The notes below the pieces were generated by a model. The model did no database searches and was not told the DNA's origin. It saw only the letters and a list, made by a program, of their open reading frames with translations. 54,219 bases of DNA from Myxococcaceae bacterium (GTDB lineage Bacteria > Myxococcota > Myxococcia > Myxococcales > Myxococcaceae), in contig SECN01000019.1 of the NCBI GenBank assembly GCA_004173515.1, positions 1 to 54,219 of the forward strand. Direction: 5' to 3'. Within the stretch, counting starts at the first letter, position 1. The number at the start of each line of letters is the position of its first letter. This document shows positions 17,013-25,997 of the stretch, piece after piece. Made by a program: the position numbers and the translations under genes.

Positions 17013-20000
17013 TCACGTGGGGGGCACTGGCTCCAGGCTCGAAATGACCTGGGCCAGCAGGGCGCGGCGGTCCGGACGGGCATGGGCGAGCTCACCCCGG
17101 AGCAGGGGCAGCGCCGCCTCTCCCATGACGAGCAATCCGTCCTGGGCCGCGCGCGCCACCGGATTGCGACGGTCCTGCAGCAGCCCCGCCAGCTCCGCCA
17201 CCGAGGCAAGGTGTCCTCCGAACGCGAGCGTCCGGATGGCCCGGACGACGTGCCCGGCTTCCGTGTCCTGGAGCAGCTCGCGGGTCAGCGTCAGGTACTG
17301 CTCCCGGGGCACCAGCTCCTTCAGCAGCCGATGCGCGTGCAGGCGCACCGAGGACTTGCGGTGGGCCAGCAGCCGCGTCAGCCGCTCGACGGCGTGAGGC
17401 GCCTTGCGGAGCGCCATCCGCTGCATCGCCTTCGGCTCGGGCTCTGGGACATCCCAGGCCAGCGTCTCCAGTTTCCGCTCCACGTCACGCATCAGCTCGG
17501 CGGGGAGGTTCCTTTCGAGCGACGGGTCGTCCAGGAGCAGCGGTGCGAGCAGGGTGACGACGTCCGTCCGCAGCGCTGGCGTGGAGACTCGCGCGAGCAG
17601 GGCGAGCCTCACCTCCGGGCCCTGCCGTTCCAGCCCTTGCGATACCGCCGCGAGGATCCGGGCATCCTCCTTCTGGTTCGCGAGCTCGATGAGTCCAGTT
17701 CCCAGACGGACGGCCTCTTCGCGCTGCCCCCAGGACGCCAGTCCCCCAAGCACCTGCAACGCTGCCTCGCGATGACCGTCGTCCTCGTGGACGATGCGCA
17801 CGAGCGCGTCCTCCAGCCCGCGTCCGTCGCGGCCATGCGCGCGGACACCCCGCTGGAGCAGCTCCAGGAAGTGCGTTCGCGCCAGGCCTCGCGCCTGGAG
17901 GAACAACGCCATCAACTCGGGCCCCCACACCGTGTCGCTCGGGAGGATTTCGAGCACCGCGGTGTGACCCTCGCGCAGCATCGGGAGGACGAAGGGCAGC
18001 ACCCGGGCGGCCGGGAGCGCGCGAAGCAGGCCCGCCGCCATCGTCCCCGAACGCCCCCGACCCAGGCGCCACACGTCCAGCAGGAGCAGCACCTGCGCGG
18101 GCAGCAGGCGCGGCTCAGGAGGGAGTCCGTCGAGCAACGCCAACAGCGACTCCAGCCAGGCCTCCCCTTCCACACCCTCGTCGGTGGAGCCGACCCGCGC
18201 GCGCAGCGTCTCCAGTTCCCGCCGGTCCACGGCCCCCGCAGGCACCCACCGGAGCGGTTGCGCCTCTCCGAGCGTGTCGAGCAGCGATTGGAGGCGGGGC
18301 AGTCCCCTCACCCGCCAGAGCTGCCGCGCGGCCTGTCGGCGGACCTCGACGTGGGCATGGGACAGCAGGTCGACGAACAGCACCTCGTCCTCCGTCGACG
18401 TGGGAGCATCCAGCGCCGAGAGCGCGGCGAGGGACAGCCCCCGCTCATGATGGCGCGCGAGTCGCCGCAGCGCCGCGCGGGCCGCTTCCGTTTCGATGTC
18501 CGCCAACCACCGCACGAGCGTTTCCACCCGCGAGGACATCGAGGCCTCGGCGGCCTGAGCGAGCGCCGCGATCAGCGCGTCGTCCGGCACGCGCGCGTCC
18601 CACGCCTCGTAGACGGTCTCCAACAAGTCTCCATCCGGCGCACGCGTCGCGGCGGCCAGCACCTGGAGCGGCGGGACCTCGCGCAACACGGACGGCGCCA
18701 GGAACCGCCGCACCGAAGACGAGCGTGCCTGCGTCAGCGCCTCCATCAATCGAGGGCCAGACAGCTCTCCCGTGAGGATGCGTCGCTCCGTCCCCCAGAG
18801 CGCCACGCCCTCATCCGGGTGCGCGGAAGCCATGCGCGCCTCCTCCAGCGACGGCACGGCCTCCAACCGGTACAGACACCCCAGGGCCTCGTGAGGCTCG
18901 ATGCGCTTCTCCGCCCAGGCGCGGCGCACCTCCACGAGCGTCCCCACCCGCTCGGGCTCTGACAGCCGTCCGGCGAGCGCATTCAACAGGCCGAGGGCCA
19001 GTCGCCGCAGGGCGGAGCTCGGGCTGTCCAGCAGGTCGCGAATCCCATCCAGGTGCCGCTTGAGGACCACCGCGCGCGCGTCCGTGAGGCCCGCGTCGGA
19101 CACCGCCGAGAGCCGCTTCGTGAAGTCTTCCTGCGCGGCTTCGAGCACGGCCGCGTCCCCGGATGACAGCACGTCATCCATCCACGCCAGGTCCGCATCC
19201 AACCGCCGCTCGCGAAGCAGTCTCGCCGTTTCAGGATCCTCGGACGTGGCGGGAATCCAATGGGACAGGCCCTGGCGGCGCAGCAGCACCTCCAGTGACT
19301 CGCGCGCGTCAGCTGACAGCGCGATGACGCCGCCGTGGACCGCATCATTCAGCACCTTCGCGAGGCCCGTTCCACGCCGCAGGGTTGCCACGAGCGCCTG
19401 GGGCGACAACACGCCGGAGAGCACCTCGCAAAGCAGTTCCTGCTCCCGAGGCGAACCCGCCGAATCGAGTGCATCGAGCACGGTCGCCACGAAGCCCCGC
19501 CCGCAGGCGGCACGGAGCGCGCGGACGAGCAGCGCGCGCAGGCCCGGGTTGTCGTGGCGTCGGAGCCAGCCCAGCAGCACCCCGATGGGTGCCGGCCAAC
19601 CCGAGCCCACGTTCGCGAGCGCCTCGGCGGCGGTCTTCTTGATGTTCATGTTGGGATGGGCAAGCCCCGCCGCGATGAGCGGCACCGCCCACTCCACCTT
19701 GAACACCCCGAGCCCGCTGAGCGCCTGTCGCAGGCGGTAGATGTCCTCCGAACGCGCGAAGGGCACCAGCCAGGCCACGGCCCGCGAATCTCCGGAGTGC
19801 GCAAGGCACTCCAGCGCGAGCTTCTGCACCGGCACGCGCCCATGGCGGAGGAAGCGACGCAGTCGCCGTGCGAGCATCGGATGCTTTCGTCCGACGAGCT
19901 GCCCCAGCACCCGTTCGAGCTGCGCATCACTCAGCTCCTGCGACTGGAGCTGATCGAGCAGACACTCCGTGAGCACCCGGGCACCGGCTTCGTCTTCCGA

Positions 20001-21731
20001 AACACGAACGGGCGACCGGGTCGGACGCAAGCGACCCCTGGAATGGAGTCCACGCCCCACCCGCTCCACGGCCTGCTGCGCCGCGGACCGGACCTGTTCG
20101 TCCGCATCGAGCAACAGCTCCCCCAGCGGAACGAGTGCGCGCCGCCGGGCCTCGCCGCCAAGCTGACCGATGGCCTGGAGCCGCAGCGGGTGCTGCGTCT
20201 GGAGGGCGATGCGGGAAACCTCCGCGAAGGCCGCGTCGTCATGGACGGGCTGAAGGCTCGCGAGCACCTCGCGGCTCGGCTCGCCTCCAGTGGATCCGGA
20301 TAGGGATGCCGGTGCGTCATCGAGCGCCGCCAACAGGGCAAGCGCCTCCGCTCGCCAGGGGGCCGCATCCAGTTCCGGGTGATCGCGAAGGAACGCCACG
20401 GTGCGCGCGCCGCCCAGGTGACGGAGCGCATCGAGGCAGGCCCAGGGCTCTGCGTCGAAACAGGCGAGGAGGTCCTCCTCGGCGGCCTCGTGTCCCTGGT
20501 AGCCGAGCGCCTCGATGACCTCGGGCCGGAGTGCACTCGCGTCGGGTCGGACGAGCAGCGCGCGGAGCAGGCCGAGCGCCTCGGGGCCGTCCAGCTCCCG
20601 CAGGAGCGCGAGGTGCCGGGGGAAGTCCGCGTCCGTGGCGGACAGCGTCCCCAGCGATTCGACGTACTCCCGCTGCCGGTGGCTCAGCACCTCCGCGATG
20701 ACGGAGGGCGCGACGGCCGGGCTGGAGAGGAACAGCTCAACGACCCAGGAAACATCGTCTGGCTCGCACCGCACGCCCCGCCGGTAAAGCGTCTGGAGCA
20801 GGTCCGCGCACGTGGGCCCGAAGAACAGCGGATCCTCCCGTGAGAGCAGGAGCGACAGACGCAGCTCGGCGTGGCTCGCGAAGGGTGCCAGGAACGCCAT
20901 GGCCTCGCGCCGCACCGGACGCGATTGCCGCTCGTCCTCCAGCACCAGCCGCAGCGCGGCGGAGTCTCCTCGACGGGCGAGCACCCACGACGCCGCGAGA
21001 GAGAGCGGTTCCGAGCGGCCCAGCAGCGGCTGGAGCGGGCGGAGAAGGGCAGCGAACTCGGGCCTCGTCGCCCAGGGTTCCGCGAGCAACTCCAGGGCCT
21101 GGAGCGCCACCCGCGAGTCCGCTGCATCAACCGAGCGATCCACCAGGGCCAGCGCGTGCCTCACCGTGACGCTCCCCAGTTCGAGCGCCACGCCCAGAGA
21201 GCGAAGACCCACGAGCTGGACCTCCGGATCCGGATGGGCGCACAGCGCGTCGACCAACGCCTCCGCGTCGAGCGCATCGGCTGGGGAAAGTCGCTGGACG
21301 GCACGCAGCAACAGCGCCCCCACCGGAAGGGCGGACACCTTCGAGGGCTCACGCAGGATCTCCGTGACGAGCCACGCCACCTCGGCGTCGACAGGAAGAG
21401 GCCCCCTGCCCTCCACCAGGGACTTCAGCCGCTCCAAGGGAACCTCTGGAGGAAACAGGCGGGCCAGCTCCGCGAGGACGACGTGAGACTCGGGAGCGCA
21501 TGCGCCGAGGGCCTCCGGAAGCGCCTCCAACAGGGACGACGGCGTGTCACCGCCCTCCAGCCGCTCCAGGCGCCGCTTCAGGTGCAGCAGCGCCGCGTGG
21601 ACCTCTTCCGGATCGGACGCGGCGAGCAGGCCGCGAAGCTCCACGGGGGCCAGCCGTTCGGTGCGGAGCCGCTGGGCAAGGAGGGCGCGGCGGCGCGACG
21701 GGGTGAGCGCGACCGGGAGGGGCTGAGGCAT
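17013..21731 (-). CDS. giant HEAT-repeat scaffold protein
   Basis: A 1572-residue, nearly all-helical protein with many degenerate HEAT-type helix pairs along its whole length, for example LALECLAHSGDSRAVAWLVP and AGLAHPNMNIKKTAAEALAN. I see no signal peptide, membrane segment or enzymatic motif, so a cytoplasmic binding or scaffold role is likely. The ATG at 21731 is preferred; an upstream in-frame GTG at 21770 adds 13 residues. Neither has a strong ribosome binding site. It converges on the small I36-like gene and the triple Clp operon behind it. HEAT scaffolds often accompany large NTPases, but a functional link here is only positional. Confidence 0.8.
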   Translation of the reverse strand: MPQPLPVALTPSRRRALLAQRLRTERLAPVELRGLLAASDPEEVHAALLHLKRRLERLEGGDTPSSLLEALPEALGACAPESHVVLAELARLFPPEVPLERLKSLVEGRGPLPVDAEVAWLVTEILREPSKVSALPVGALLLRAVQRLSPADALDAEALVDALCAHPDPEVQLVGLRSLGVALELGSVTVRHALALVDRSVDAADSRVALQALELLAEPWATRPEFAALLRPLQPLLGRSEPLSLAASWVLARRGDSAALRLVLEDERQSRPVRREAMAFLAPFASHAELRLSLLLSREDPLFFGPTCADLLQTLYRRGVRCEPDDVSWVVELFLSSPAVAPSVIAEVLSHRQREYVESLGTLSATDADFPRHLALLRELDGPEALGLLRALLVRPDASALRPEVIEALGYQGHEAAEEDLLACFDAEPWACLDALRHLGGARTVAFLRDHPELDAAPWRAEALALLAALDDAPASLSGSTGGEPSREVLASLQPVHDDAAFAEVSRIALQTQHPLRLQAIGQLGGEARRRALVPLGELLLDADEQVRSAAQQAVERVGRGLHSRGRLRPTRSPVRVSEDEAGARVLTECLLDQLQSQELSDAQLERVLGQLVGRKHPMLARRLRRFLRHGRVPVQKLALECLAHSGDSRAVAWLVPFARSEDIYRLRQALSGLGVFKVEWAVPLIAAGLAHPNMNIKKTAAEALANVGSGWPAPIGVLLGWLRRHDNPGLRALLVRALRAACGRGFVATVLDALDSAGSPREQELLCEVLSGVLSPQALVATLRRGTGLAKVLNDAVHGGVIALSADARESLEVLLRRQGLSHWIPATSEDPETARLLRERRLDADLAWMDDVLSSGDAAVLEAAQEDFTKRLSAVSDAGLTDARAVVLKRHLDGIRDLLDSPSSALRRLALGLLNALAGRLSEPERVGTLVEVRRAWAEKRIEPHEALGCLYRLEAVPSLEEARMASAHPDEGVALWGTERRILTGELSGPRLMEALTQARSSSVRRFLAPSVLREVPPLQVLAAATRAPDGDLLETVYEAWDARVPDDALIAALAQAAEASMSSRVETLVRWLADIETEAARAALRRLARHHERGLSLAALSALDAPTSTEDEVLFVDLLSHAHVEVRRQAARQLWRVRGLPRLQSLLDTLGEAQPLRWVPAGAVDRRELETLRARVGSTDEGVEGEAWLESLLALLDGLPPEPRLLPAQVLLLLDVWRLGRGRSGTMAAGLLRALPAARVLPFVLPMLREGHTAVLEILPSDTVWGPELMALFLQARGLARTHFLELLQRGVRAHGRDGRGLEDALVRIVHEDDGHREAALQVLGGLASWGQREEAVRLGTGLIELANQKEDARILAAVSQGLERQGPEVRLALLARVSTPALRTDVVTLLAPLLLDDPSLERNLPAELMRDVERKLETLAWDVPEPEPKAMQRMALRKAPHAVERLTRLLAHRKSSVRLHAHRLLKELVPREQYLTLTRELLQDTEAGHVVRAIRTLAFGGHLASVAELAGLLQDRRNPVARAAQDGLLVMGEAALPLLRGELAHARPDRRALLAQVISSLEPVPPT

Positions 21732-21818
21732 GGAACCCTTTATAGGCGGACCGGGGAGAAAGCCCGGCACGCCCAGGGGACGCCCTTCGCACCACGACCT
21801 GACGCCCGTGTGGACGCA

Positions 21819-23282
21819 TCACCCCTGACGGAGCACGAGCAGCCGCAACTCCGTCATGTCCTCGATGGCGTACTTCACGCCTTCGCGCCCCAGTCCGGAG
21901 CCCTTCACGCCGCCGTAGGGCATGGTGTCGACGCGGAAGCTCGGCACGTCACCGACGACGACCCCGCCCACCTCCAGTTCGTCCCAGGCCCGCATCGCCC
22001 GCGACAGGTCCTGCGTGAAGAGCCCCGCCTGCAGGCCATAGCGACTGTCATTCACCCGGCGCAAAGCCTCATCGAAGTCGCGGAACGGCTGGAGCAGCAG
22101 GACCGGACCGAAGGCCTCCTCCGCGCACAGCGGCGCATCCTCGGGGACGTCCTCCATCACGGTGGCCTCCAGCAGCGCGCCGCGCCGCCCTCCCCCGGTC
22201 AGCACCCGGGCACCGCGCTCCACGGCCTGCTGGATCCACCCCTCCAGCCGTCGCGCCGCGGGCTCGTCGATCAACGGCCCGAGCGTGGTGGACTCGTCCC
22301 GGGGATTGCCCGTGCGCAAGGCCCGGGCCCGCGCGACGATTCGCTCGCGCAGGGCGTCGTACACCGACTCGTGCGCGAGCACGCGCTGCACGGAGATGCA
22401 GCTCTGCCCCGCCTGGAAGAAGGCCCCCTGGGCGATGCGGTCCGCGACGAAGTCCAGGCGCCCGGCCTGATCCGCGTCCACCACGCAGGCCGCGTTGCCC
22501 CCCAGCTCCAGCACCACCTTCTTGCGGCCGGCGCGAGCCTTCAAATCCCACCCCACCTTCTCCGAACCGGTGAACGACAGCAGCTTCAACCGGTCGTCCT
22601 CGATGAAGGGACCCACGTCCTCCAGGCGCGTGGGGAGCACCGAGAAGGCGCCCTCGGGCAGGCCCGTCTCCGCGAGCACCTCCGCCATGAGCAGCGCGCT
22701 CACCGGCGTGCGGTCCGACGGCTTGAGGACGAAGGGGCACCCCGCGGCGATGGCGGGGGCCACCTTGTGCGCCACCAGGTTGAGCGGGAAGTTGAACGGC
22801 GTGATGAACGAGCACGGCCCCACGGGCACGCGCTGCGTGAAGCCCCGGTAGCCCGCGGTGCGCCGCGACACCTCCAGGTTGAGGACTTCGCCTTCGCCGC
22901 GTACGGCCTCCTCCGCCGCCGCCTTGAAGGTCTCGATGAGGCGGGTCACCTCCGCCCGCGCGTCGCGCAGCGGTTTGCCCGCCTCGATGCAGAGGGCGAG
23001 CGCGAACTCCCCGGCCCGCTCCTGGAAGCGTCTCACGCAGTGCTCCAGCACCTCCTGCCGGGCGTAGGGCGCCATCTTCCTCATGGGCCCCGTCGCGCGC
23101 ACCGCCGCGGCGATCGCCTCCTCCACGGCCGAGGCATCGGCGACGGCCACGCGCGTGACGACCTCGCCTGAGTACTTGTCGGTGACGACCAGCTCCGCGT
23201 TGGGCTGCCTCGGTCGGTTGGCCAGGTAGTACGGATAGCGTTCAGCCAGCATGGTGTTCCCCACCTTCCCTTGCGTGTCCAT
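21819..23282 (-). CDS. NAD(P)-dependent aldehyde dehydrogenase
   Basis: A 487-residue cytoplasmic enzyme of the ALDH superfamily that oxidises an aldehyde to the acid. It shows the cofactor region LKPSDRTPVSALL, FTGSEKVGWDLK, the catalytic Glu in VVLELGGNAA and the catalytic Cys in QAGQSCISVQRVL. Near the C-terminus are EEAFGPVL and GGVKGSGLGREG. The pattern is closest to glyceraldehyde-3-phosphate (non-phosphorylating)/lactaldehyde-type members, though the substrate is not certain. Its ATG lies 3 bases after the stop of the acetolactate-synthase-like gene, so the two form an operon. A role in using the aldehyde or keto product of the partner enzyme is an inference. Confidence 0.92.
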   Translation of the reverse strand: MDTQGKVGNTMLAERYPYYLANRPRQPNAELVVTDKYSGEVVTRVAVADASAVEEAIAAAVRATGPMRKMAPYARQEVLEHCVRRFQERAGEFALALCIEAGKPLRDARAEVTRLIETFKAAAEEAVRGEGEVLNLEVSRRTAGYRGFTQRVPVGPCSFITPFNFPLNLVAHKVAPAIAAGCPFVLKPSDRTPVSALLMAEVLAETGLPEGAFSVLPTRLEDVGPFIEDDRLKLLSFTGSEKVGWDLKARAGRKKVVLELGGNAACVVDADQAGRLDFVADRIAQGAFFQAGQSCISVQRVLAHESVYDALRERIVARARALRTGNPRDESTTLGPLIDEPAARRLEGWIQQAVERGARVLTGGGRRGALLEATVMEDVPEDAPLCAEEAFGPVLLLQPFRDFDEALRRVNDSRYGLQAGLFTQDLSRAMRAWDELEVGGVVVGDVPSFRVDTMPYGGVKGSGLGREGVKYAIEDMTELRLLVLRQG

Positions 23283-23285
23283 GGC

Positions 23286-24917
23286 TCACGTCTCCACCAG
23301 CGCGCCGGCACCGAGCGCCCGCGCGGTGTCCGTGTAGTCGATGGGCAGGTCGATGACATGCACCCCACCCGACTCCAGGCACCGCGAGAGCGTGGCGCCG
23401 AACTCGGTGGCGCTCGAAGGGCGGTGGCCGTGCGCGCCATACGCTTCCGCGTACCGGACGAAGTCCGGGTTGCCCAGCGTCATGCCGAAGTCGGGCAGGC
23501 CCATCTCCCCCTGCTTCCAGCGGATCATCCCGTAGCCGTCGTCGCGCACCACGACCACCGTCAGGTCGAGCTTCAGGCGCACCGCCGTCTCCAGCTCCTG
23601 CGAGTTCATCATGAACCCACCGTCACCGCAGACGGCCACCACCTTGCGCCGGGGGTGCACGAGCTTCGCGGCGATGGCGGACGGCAGGCCCGCGCCCATC
23701 GTCGCGAGCGCGTTGTCGAGCAGCAGCGTGTTGGGCCGACGGCAGCGGTAGTAGCGGGCGAACCAGAGCTTGTACATGCCGTTGTCCAGGCACACGACGC
23801 CGTCATCCGGCATGGCGCGGCGCACCTCCGCCACGAGCCGCGCGGGGTAGATGGGGAAGCGGTCATCGGCGGCGCCGCTCACGAACTGCGCGTCGAGCCC
23901 CGCGCGGGCCCGCTCGAAGGGCGTGAAGTCCCAGTGCGAGCGCGCCCCCACGCCCTCCGCGATGCGCCACACGGCATTGGCCAGGTCTCCCGTCACCTGC
24001 ACCTGAGGGAAGTACACGGGGTCCACCTCCGCGGAGGAGAAGTTCAGGTGGATCACCGTGCGGCGGCCGTCCCGCATGACGAACGGGGGCTTCTCGATGA
24101 CGTCATGGCCCACGTTGAGGATGCAGTCCGAGGACTCGATGGCGCGGTGGACGAAGTCGCCGTCGGACAGCGCCGCCGTGCCCATCCACAGCGGGTGCGT
24201 TTCATCCACCACGCCCTTGCCCATCTGCGTGCTGAAGAAGGGCAGGCCCACACGGTCCACGAAGGCGCGGAGCATCTCCGAGGTGAGCTTGCGGTTGGCC
24301 CCCGCGCCAATCATCAACAGGGGACGGCGGGCCGACGCGAGCGTCTCCACCGCCTGGGCGATGGACGCCTCGTCCGCCACGGGCCTGCGCAGGACACCGG
24401 GCGACAGGGCAGGCGCGTCGGTGGACTCGCGCGCCACGTCCTCGGGCAGCTCCAGGTGGGTCGCGCCGGGGCGCTCCTCCTCCGCGCGGCGGAAGGCCTC
24501 GCGCACCGCCGAGGGCACATGCTCCGCGGACACGAGCGTGCGGGTGGACTTGGTGAGCGGACGCATCATCCCGACGACGTCGACGATCTGGAAGTGACCC
24601 TGCTTGCCGGCCCGGAGGGGCTTCTGGCCGGTGAGCATCACCATGGGCATCGCGCCCAGCTGGGCGTACGCCGCGGCGGTGACGAGGTTGGTCGCCCCCG
24701 GCCCCAACGTCGCCAGACACACGCCCGCGCGCCCGGTGAGCCGGCCCTGCGTGGCGGCCATGAACCCGGCCGCCTGCTCATGGCGCGTGACGACGAGGCG
24801 CATGCCCGCGGCGCGCATGGACTCGAGCAGGTCCAGGTTCTCCTCGCCGGGAAGTCCGTAGACACAGCGCACGCCCTCGGCTTCGAGCGCTTTGACGAAC
24901 AGATCCGATGCCTTCAT
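23286..24917 (-). CDS. acetolactate-synthase-like thiamine-diphosphate enzyme
   Basis: 543 residues with the usual three ThDP-enzyme domains. The N-terminal PYR domain has GLPGEENLDLLESM and the activating Glu47 in TRHEQAAGF, the central domain is Rossmann-like, and the C-terminal PP domain has GDGGFMMNSQELETAV. The metal-site segment reads VVVRDDGYGM, where anabolic synthases have NNG and catabolic AlsS has DNGY, so an Asn ligand is replaced by Asp. The family makes acetolactate from pyruvate, but related enzymes decarboxylate or condense other keto acids. No regulatory small subunit or FAD evidence is seen nearby. An AGGAGAG ribosome binding site supports the ATG. First gene of the operon with the aldehyde dehydrogenase. 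Confidence 0.85.
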   Translation of the reverse strand: MKASDLFVKALEAEGVRCVYGLPGEENLDLLESMRAAGMRLVVTRHEQAAGFMAATQGRLTGRAGVCLATLGPGATNLVTAAAYAQLGAMPMVMLTGQKPLRAGKQGHFQIVDVVGMMRPLTKSTRTLVSAEHVPSAVREAFRRAEEERPGATHLELPEDVARESTDAPALSPGVLRRPVADEASIAQAVETLASARRPLLMIGAGANRKLTSEMLRAFVDRVGLPFFSTQMGKGVVDETHPLWMGTAALSDGDFVHRAIESSDCILNVGHDVIEKPPFVMRDGRRTVIHLNFSSAEVDPVYFPQVQVTGDLANAVWRIAEGVGARSHWDFTPFERARAGLDAQFVSGAADDRFPIYPARLVAEVRRAMPDDGVVCLDNGMYKLWFARYYRCRRPNTLLLDNALATMGAGLPSAIAAKLVHPRRKVVAVCGDGGFMMNSQELETAVRLKLDLTVVVVRDDGYGMIRWKQGEMGLPDFGMTLGNPDFVRYAEAYGAHGHRPSSATEFGATLSRCLESGGVHVIDLPIDYTDTARALGAGALVET

Positions 24918-24945
24918 GGGGTGTCTCTCCTTCGCGACGAGGAAG

Positions 24946-25009
24946 ATGTACCCGGGGGCCTCGATTCGTACATGCGTCTGTTCCCATCGACCCGATAGAC
25001 ACCGTCTAT
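24946..25009. promoter_or_regulatory. LysR-type operator region between divergent genes
   Basis: ATAGACACCGTCTAT (24995-25009) is a perfect 6-bp dyad with 3-base spacer and fits the LysR T-N11-A consensus (T 24996, A 25008). A second dyad, ATGTAC (24946-24951) and GTACAT (24968-24973), lies toward the acetolactate-synthase-like gene. The layout suits a LysR regulator that represses itself and controls the divergent operon. Confidence 0.65.
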
Positions 25010-25018
25010 GATGGGGGC

Positions 25019-25903
25019 ATGGAGCTCAGACACCTGCGCTACTTCTCCGCCGTCGCGGACACGCTGCACTTCGGGCGCGCCGCGCGGCGGGTGCACATCT
25101 CCCAGCCCACGCTGTCGCAGCAGATCCGCCAGTTGGAGGATGAGGTGGGCACCCCGCTCTTCGAGCGGGCCCGCACCGGAGTGCGGCTGACACAGGCGGG
25201 GGAGCTGTTCCGCACCTATGCCTCCCGCGCGCTGGAGGACGTGAACGCGGGCCTGTCGGCGGTGGGCGCGCTGCGCGGACTCGCCATGGGGGCCCTGCGC
25301 GTGGGCTACCCGCCGAGCATGCGCGGCCTCGTGGTGCCGGCGCTGGCGGCGGTGCTGCGCAGGCACCCCGGGCTGGCGCTGAGCGCGGAGGAGGCGGTCG
25401 TCAGGAGGCTGGAGCGGCGGCTGGCGGACGGCAGGCTGGACGTGGGGCTGGGCTATGCGCCCGCGCGCCTGACGGACCTGGATGCCGAGCCCGTCTTCGA
25501 CAGCCGGCTCGCGCTCGTCGTCGCGCGGGGGCACGCGCTGGCGGGCGCGGAGTCCGTGGGGATGAAGCTGCTCGCGGAGGAGCCGTTCGCGCTGCTGTCA
25601 CGCGGGCTGCGGGTGCGCGCACGGGTGGACGCGCACTTCGCGGCGATGCGCTTCGCCCCCCGCATCGCGCTCGAATCCAATGCGGTGGCCACCGTGCTGG
25701 CCATCGTTCGCGCGGGGCTCGCCGTCACGGTGCTCCCCGAGCCGCGCCTCGCGGACGCGGAGCGGCTGGTGGTGAAGCGGCTGTCCCCGGCCCCCCGCTC
25801 CGAGCTGGCCGCGCTCCTCTGGCGCAAGGGCGCGCCCCGCACGCCCGCGGCGGAGCTGTTCGCGGCGGAGGTGCGCTCCCGGGCGAAGGAGGACGCGGGC
25901 TGA
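25019..25903 (+). CDS. LysR-family transcriptional regulator
   Basis: A 294-residue regulator. The start is set at ATG 25019 because the LysR N-terminus [20 protein letters not shown] begins there; an upstream in-frame extension has no family match. The winged helix-turn-helix (about 1-60) has [20 protein letters not shown]. The C-terminal part is a periplasmic-binding-like co-inducer domain, with [21 protein letters not shown] opening its first lobe. It is transcribed divergently from the acetolactate-synthase/aldehyde dehydrogenase operon across a 101-bp gap holding a T-N11-A box, so control of that operon is the likely role. The inducer may be a substrate or product of those enzymes. Confidence 0.93.
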   Translation: MELRHLRYFSAVADTLHFGRAARRVHISQPTLSQQIRQLEDEVGTPLFERARTGVRLTQAGELFRTYASRALEDVNAGLSAVGALRGLAMGALRVGYPPSMRGLVVPALAAVLRRHPGLALSAEEAVVRRLERRLADGRLDVGLGYAPARLTDLDAEPVFDSRLALVVARGHALAGAESVGMKLLAEEPFALLSRGLRVRARVDAHFAAMRFAPRIALESNAVATVLAIVRAGLAVTVLPEPRLADAERLVVKRLSPAPRSELAALLWRKGAPRTPAAELFAAEVRSRAKEDAG

Positions 25904-25997
25904 GACCTGGCAGGCGGTGTCACGCCTGGACCCGCGGTCGCGGGGGACCGCGTTGGTCGCGCGAGGGTCCCCGGCTACGATGGGGCACCGAGGGCCT

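Noticed and set aside
17082..23171. Long plus-strand frames (626 and 766 codons) opposite the HEAT and aldehyde dehydrogenase genes
   Set aside because: Composition is Arg/His/Gln-rich without motifs. They are shadow frames of real genes with strong codon bias.
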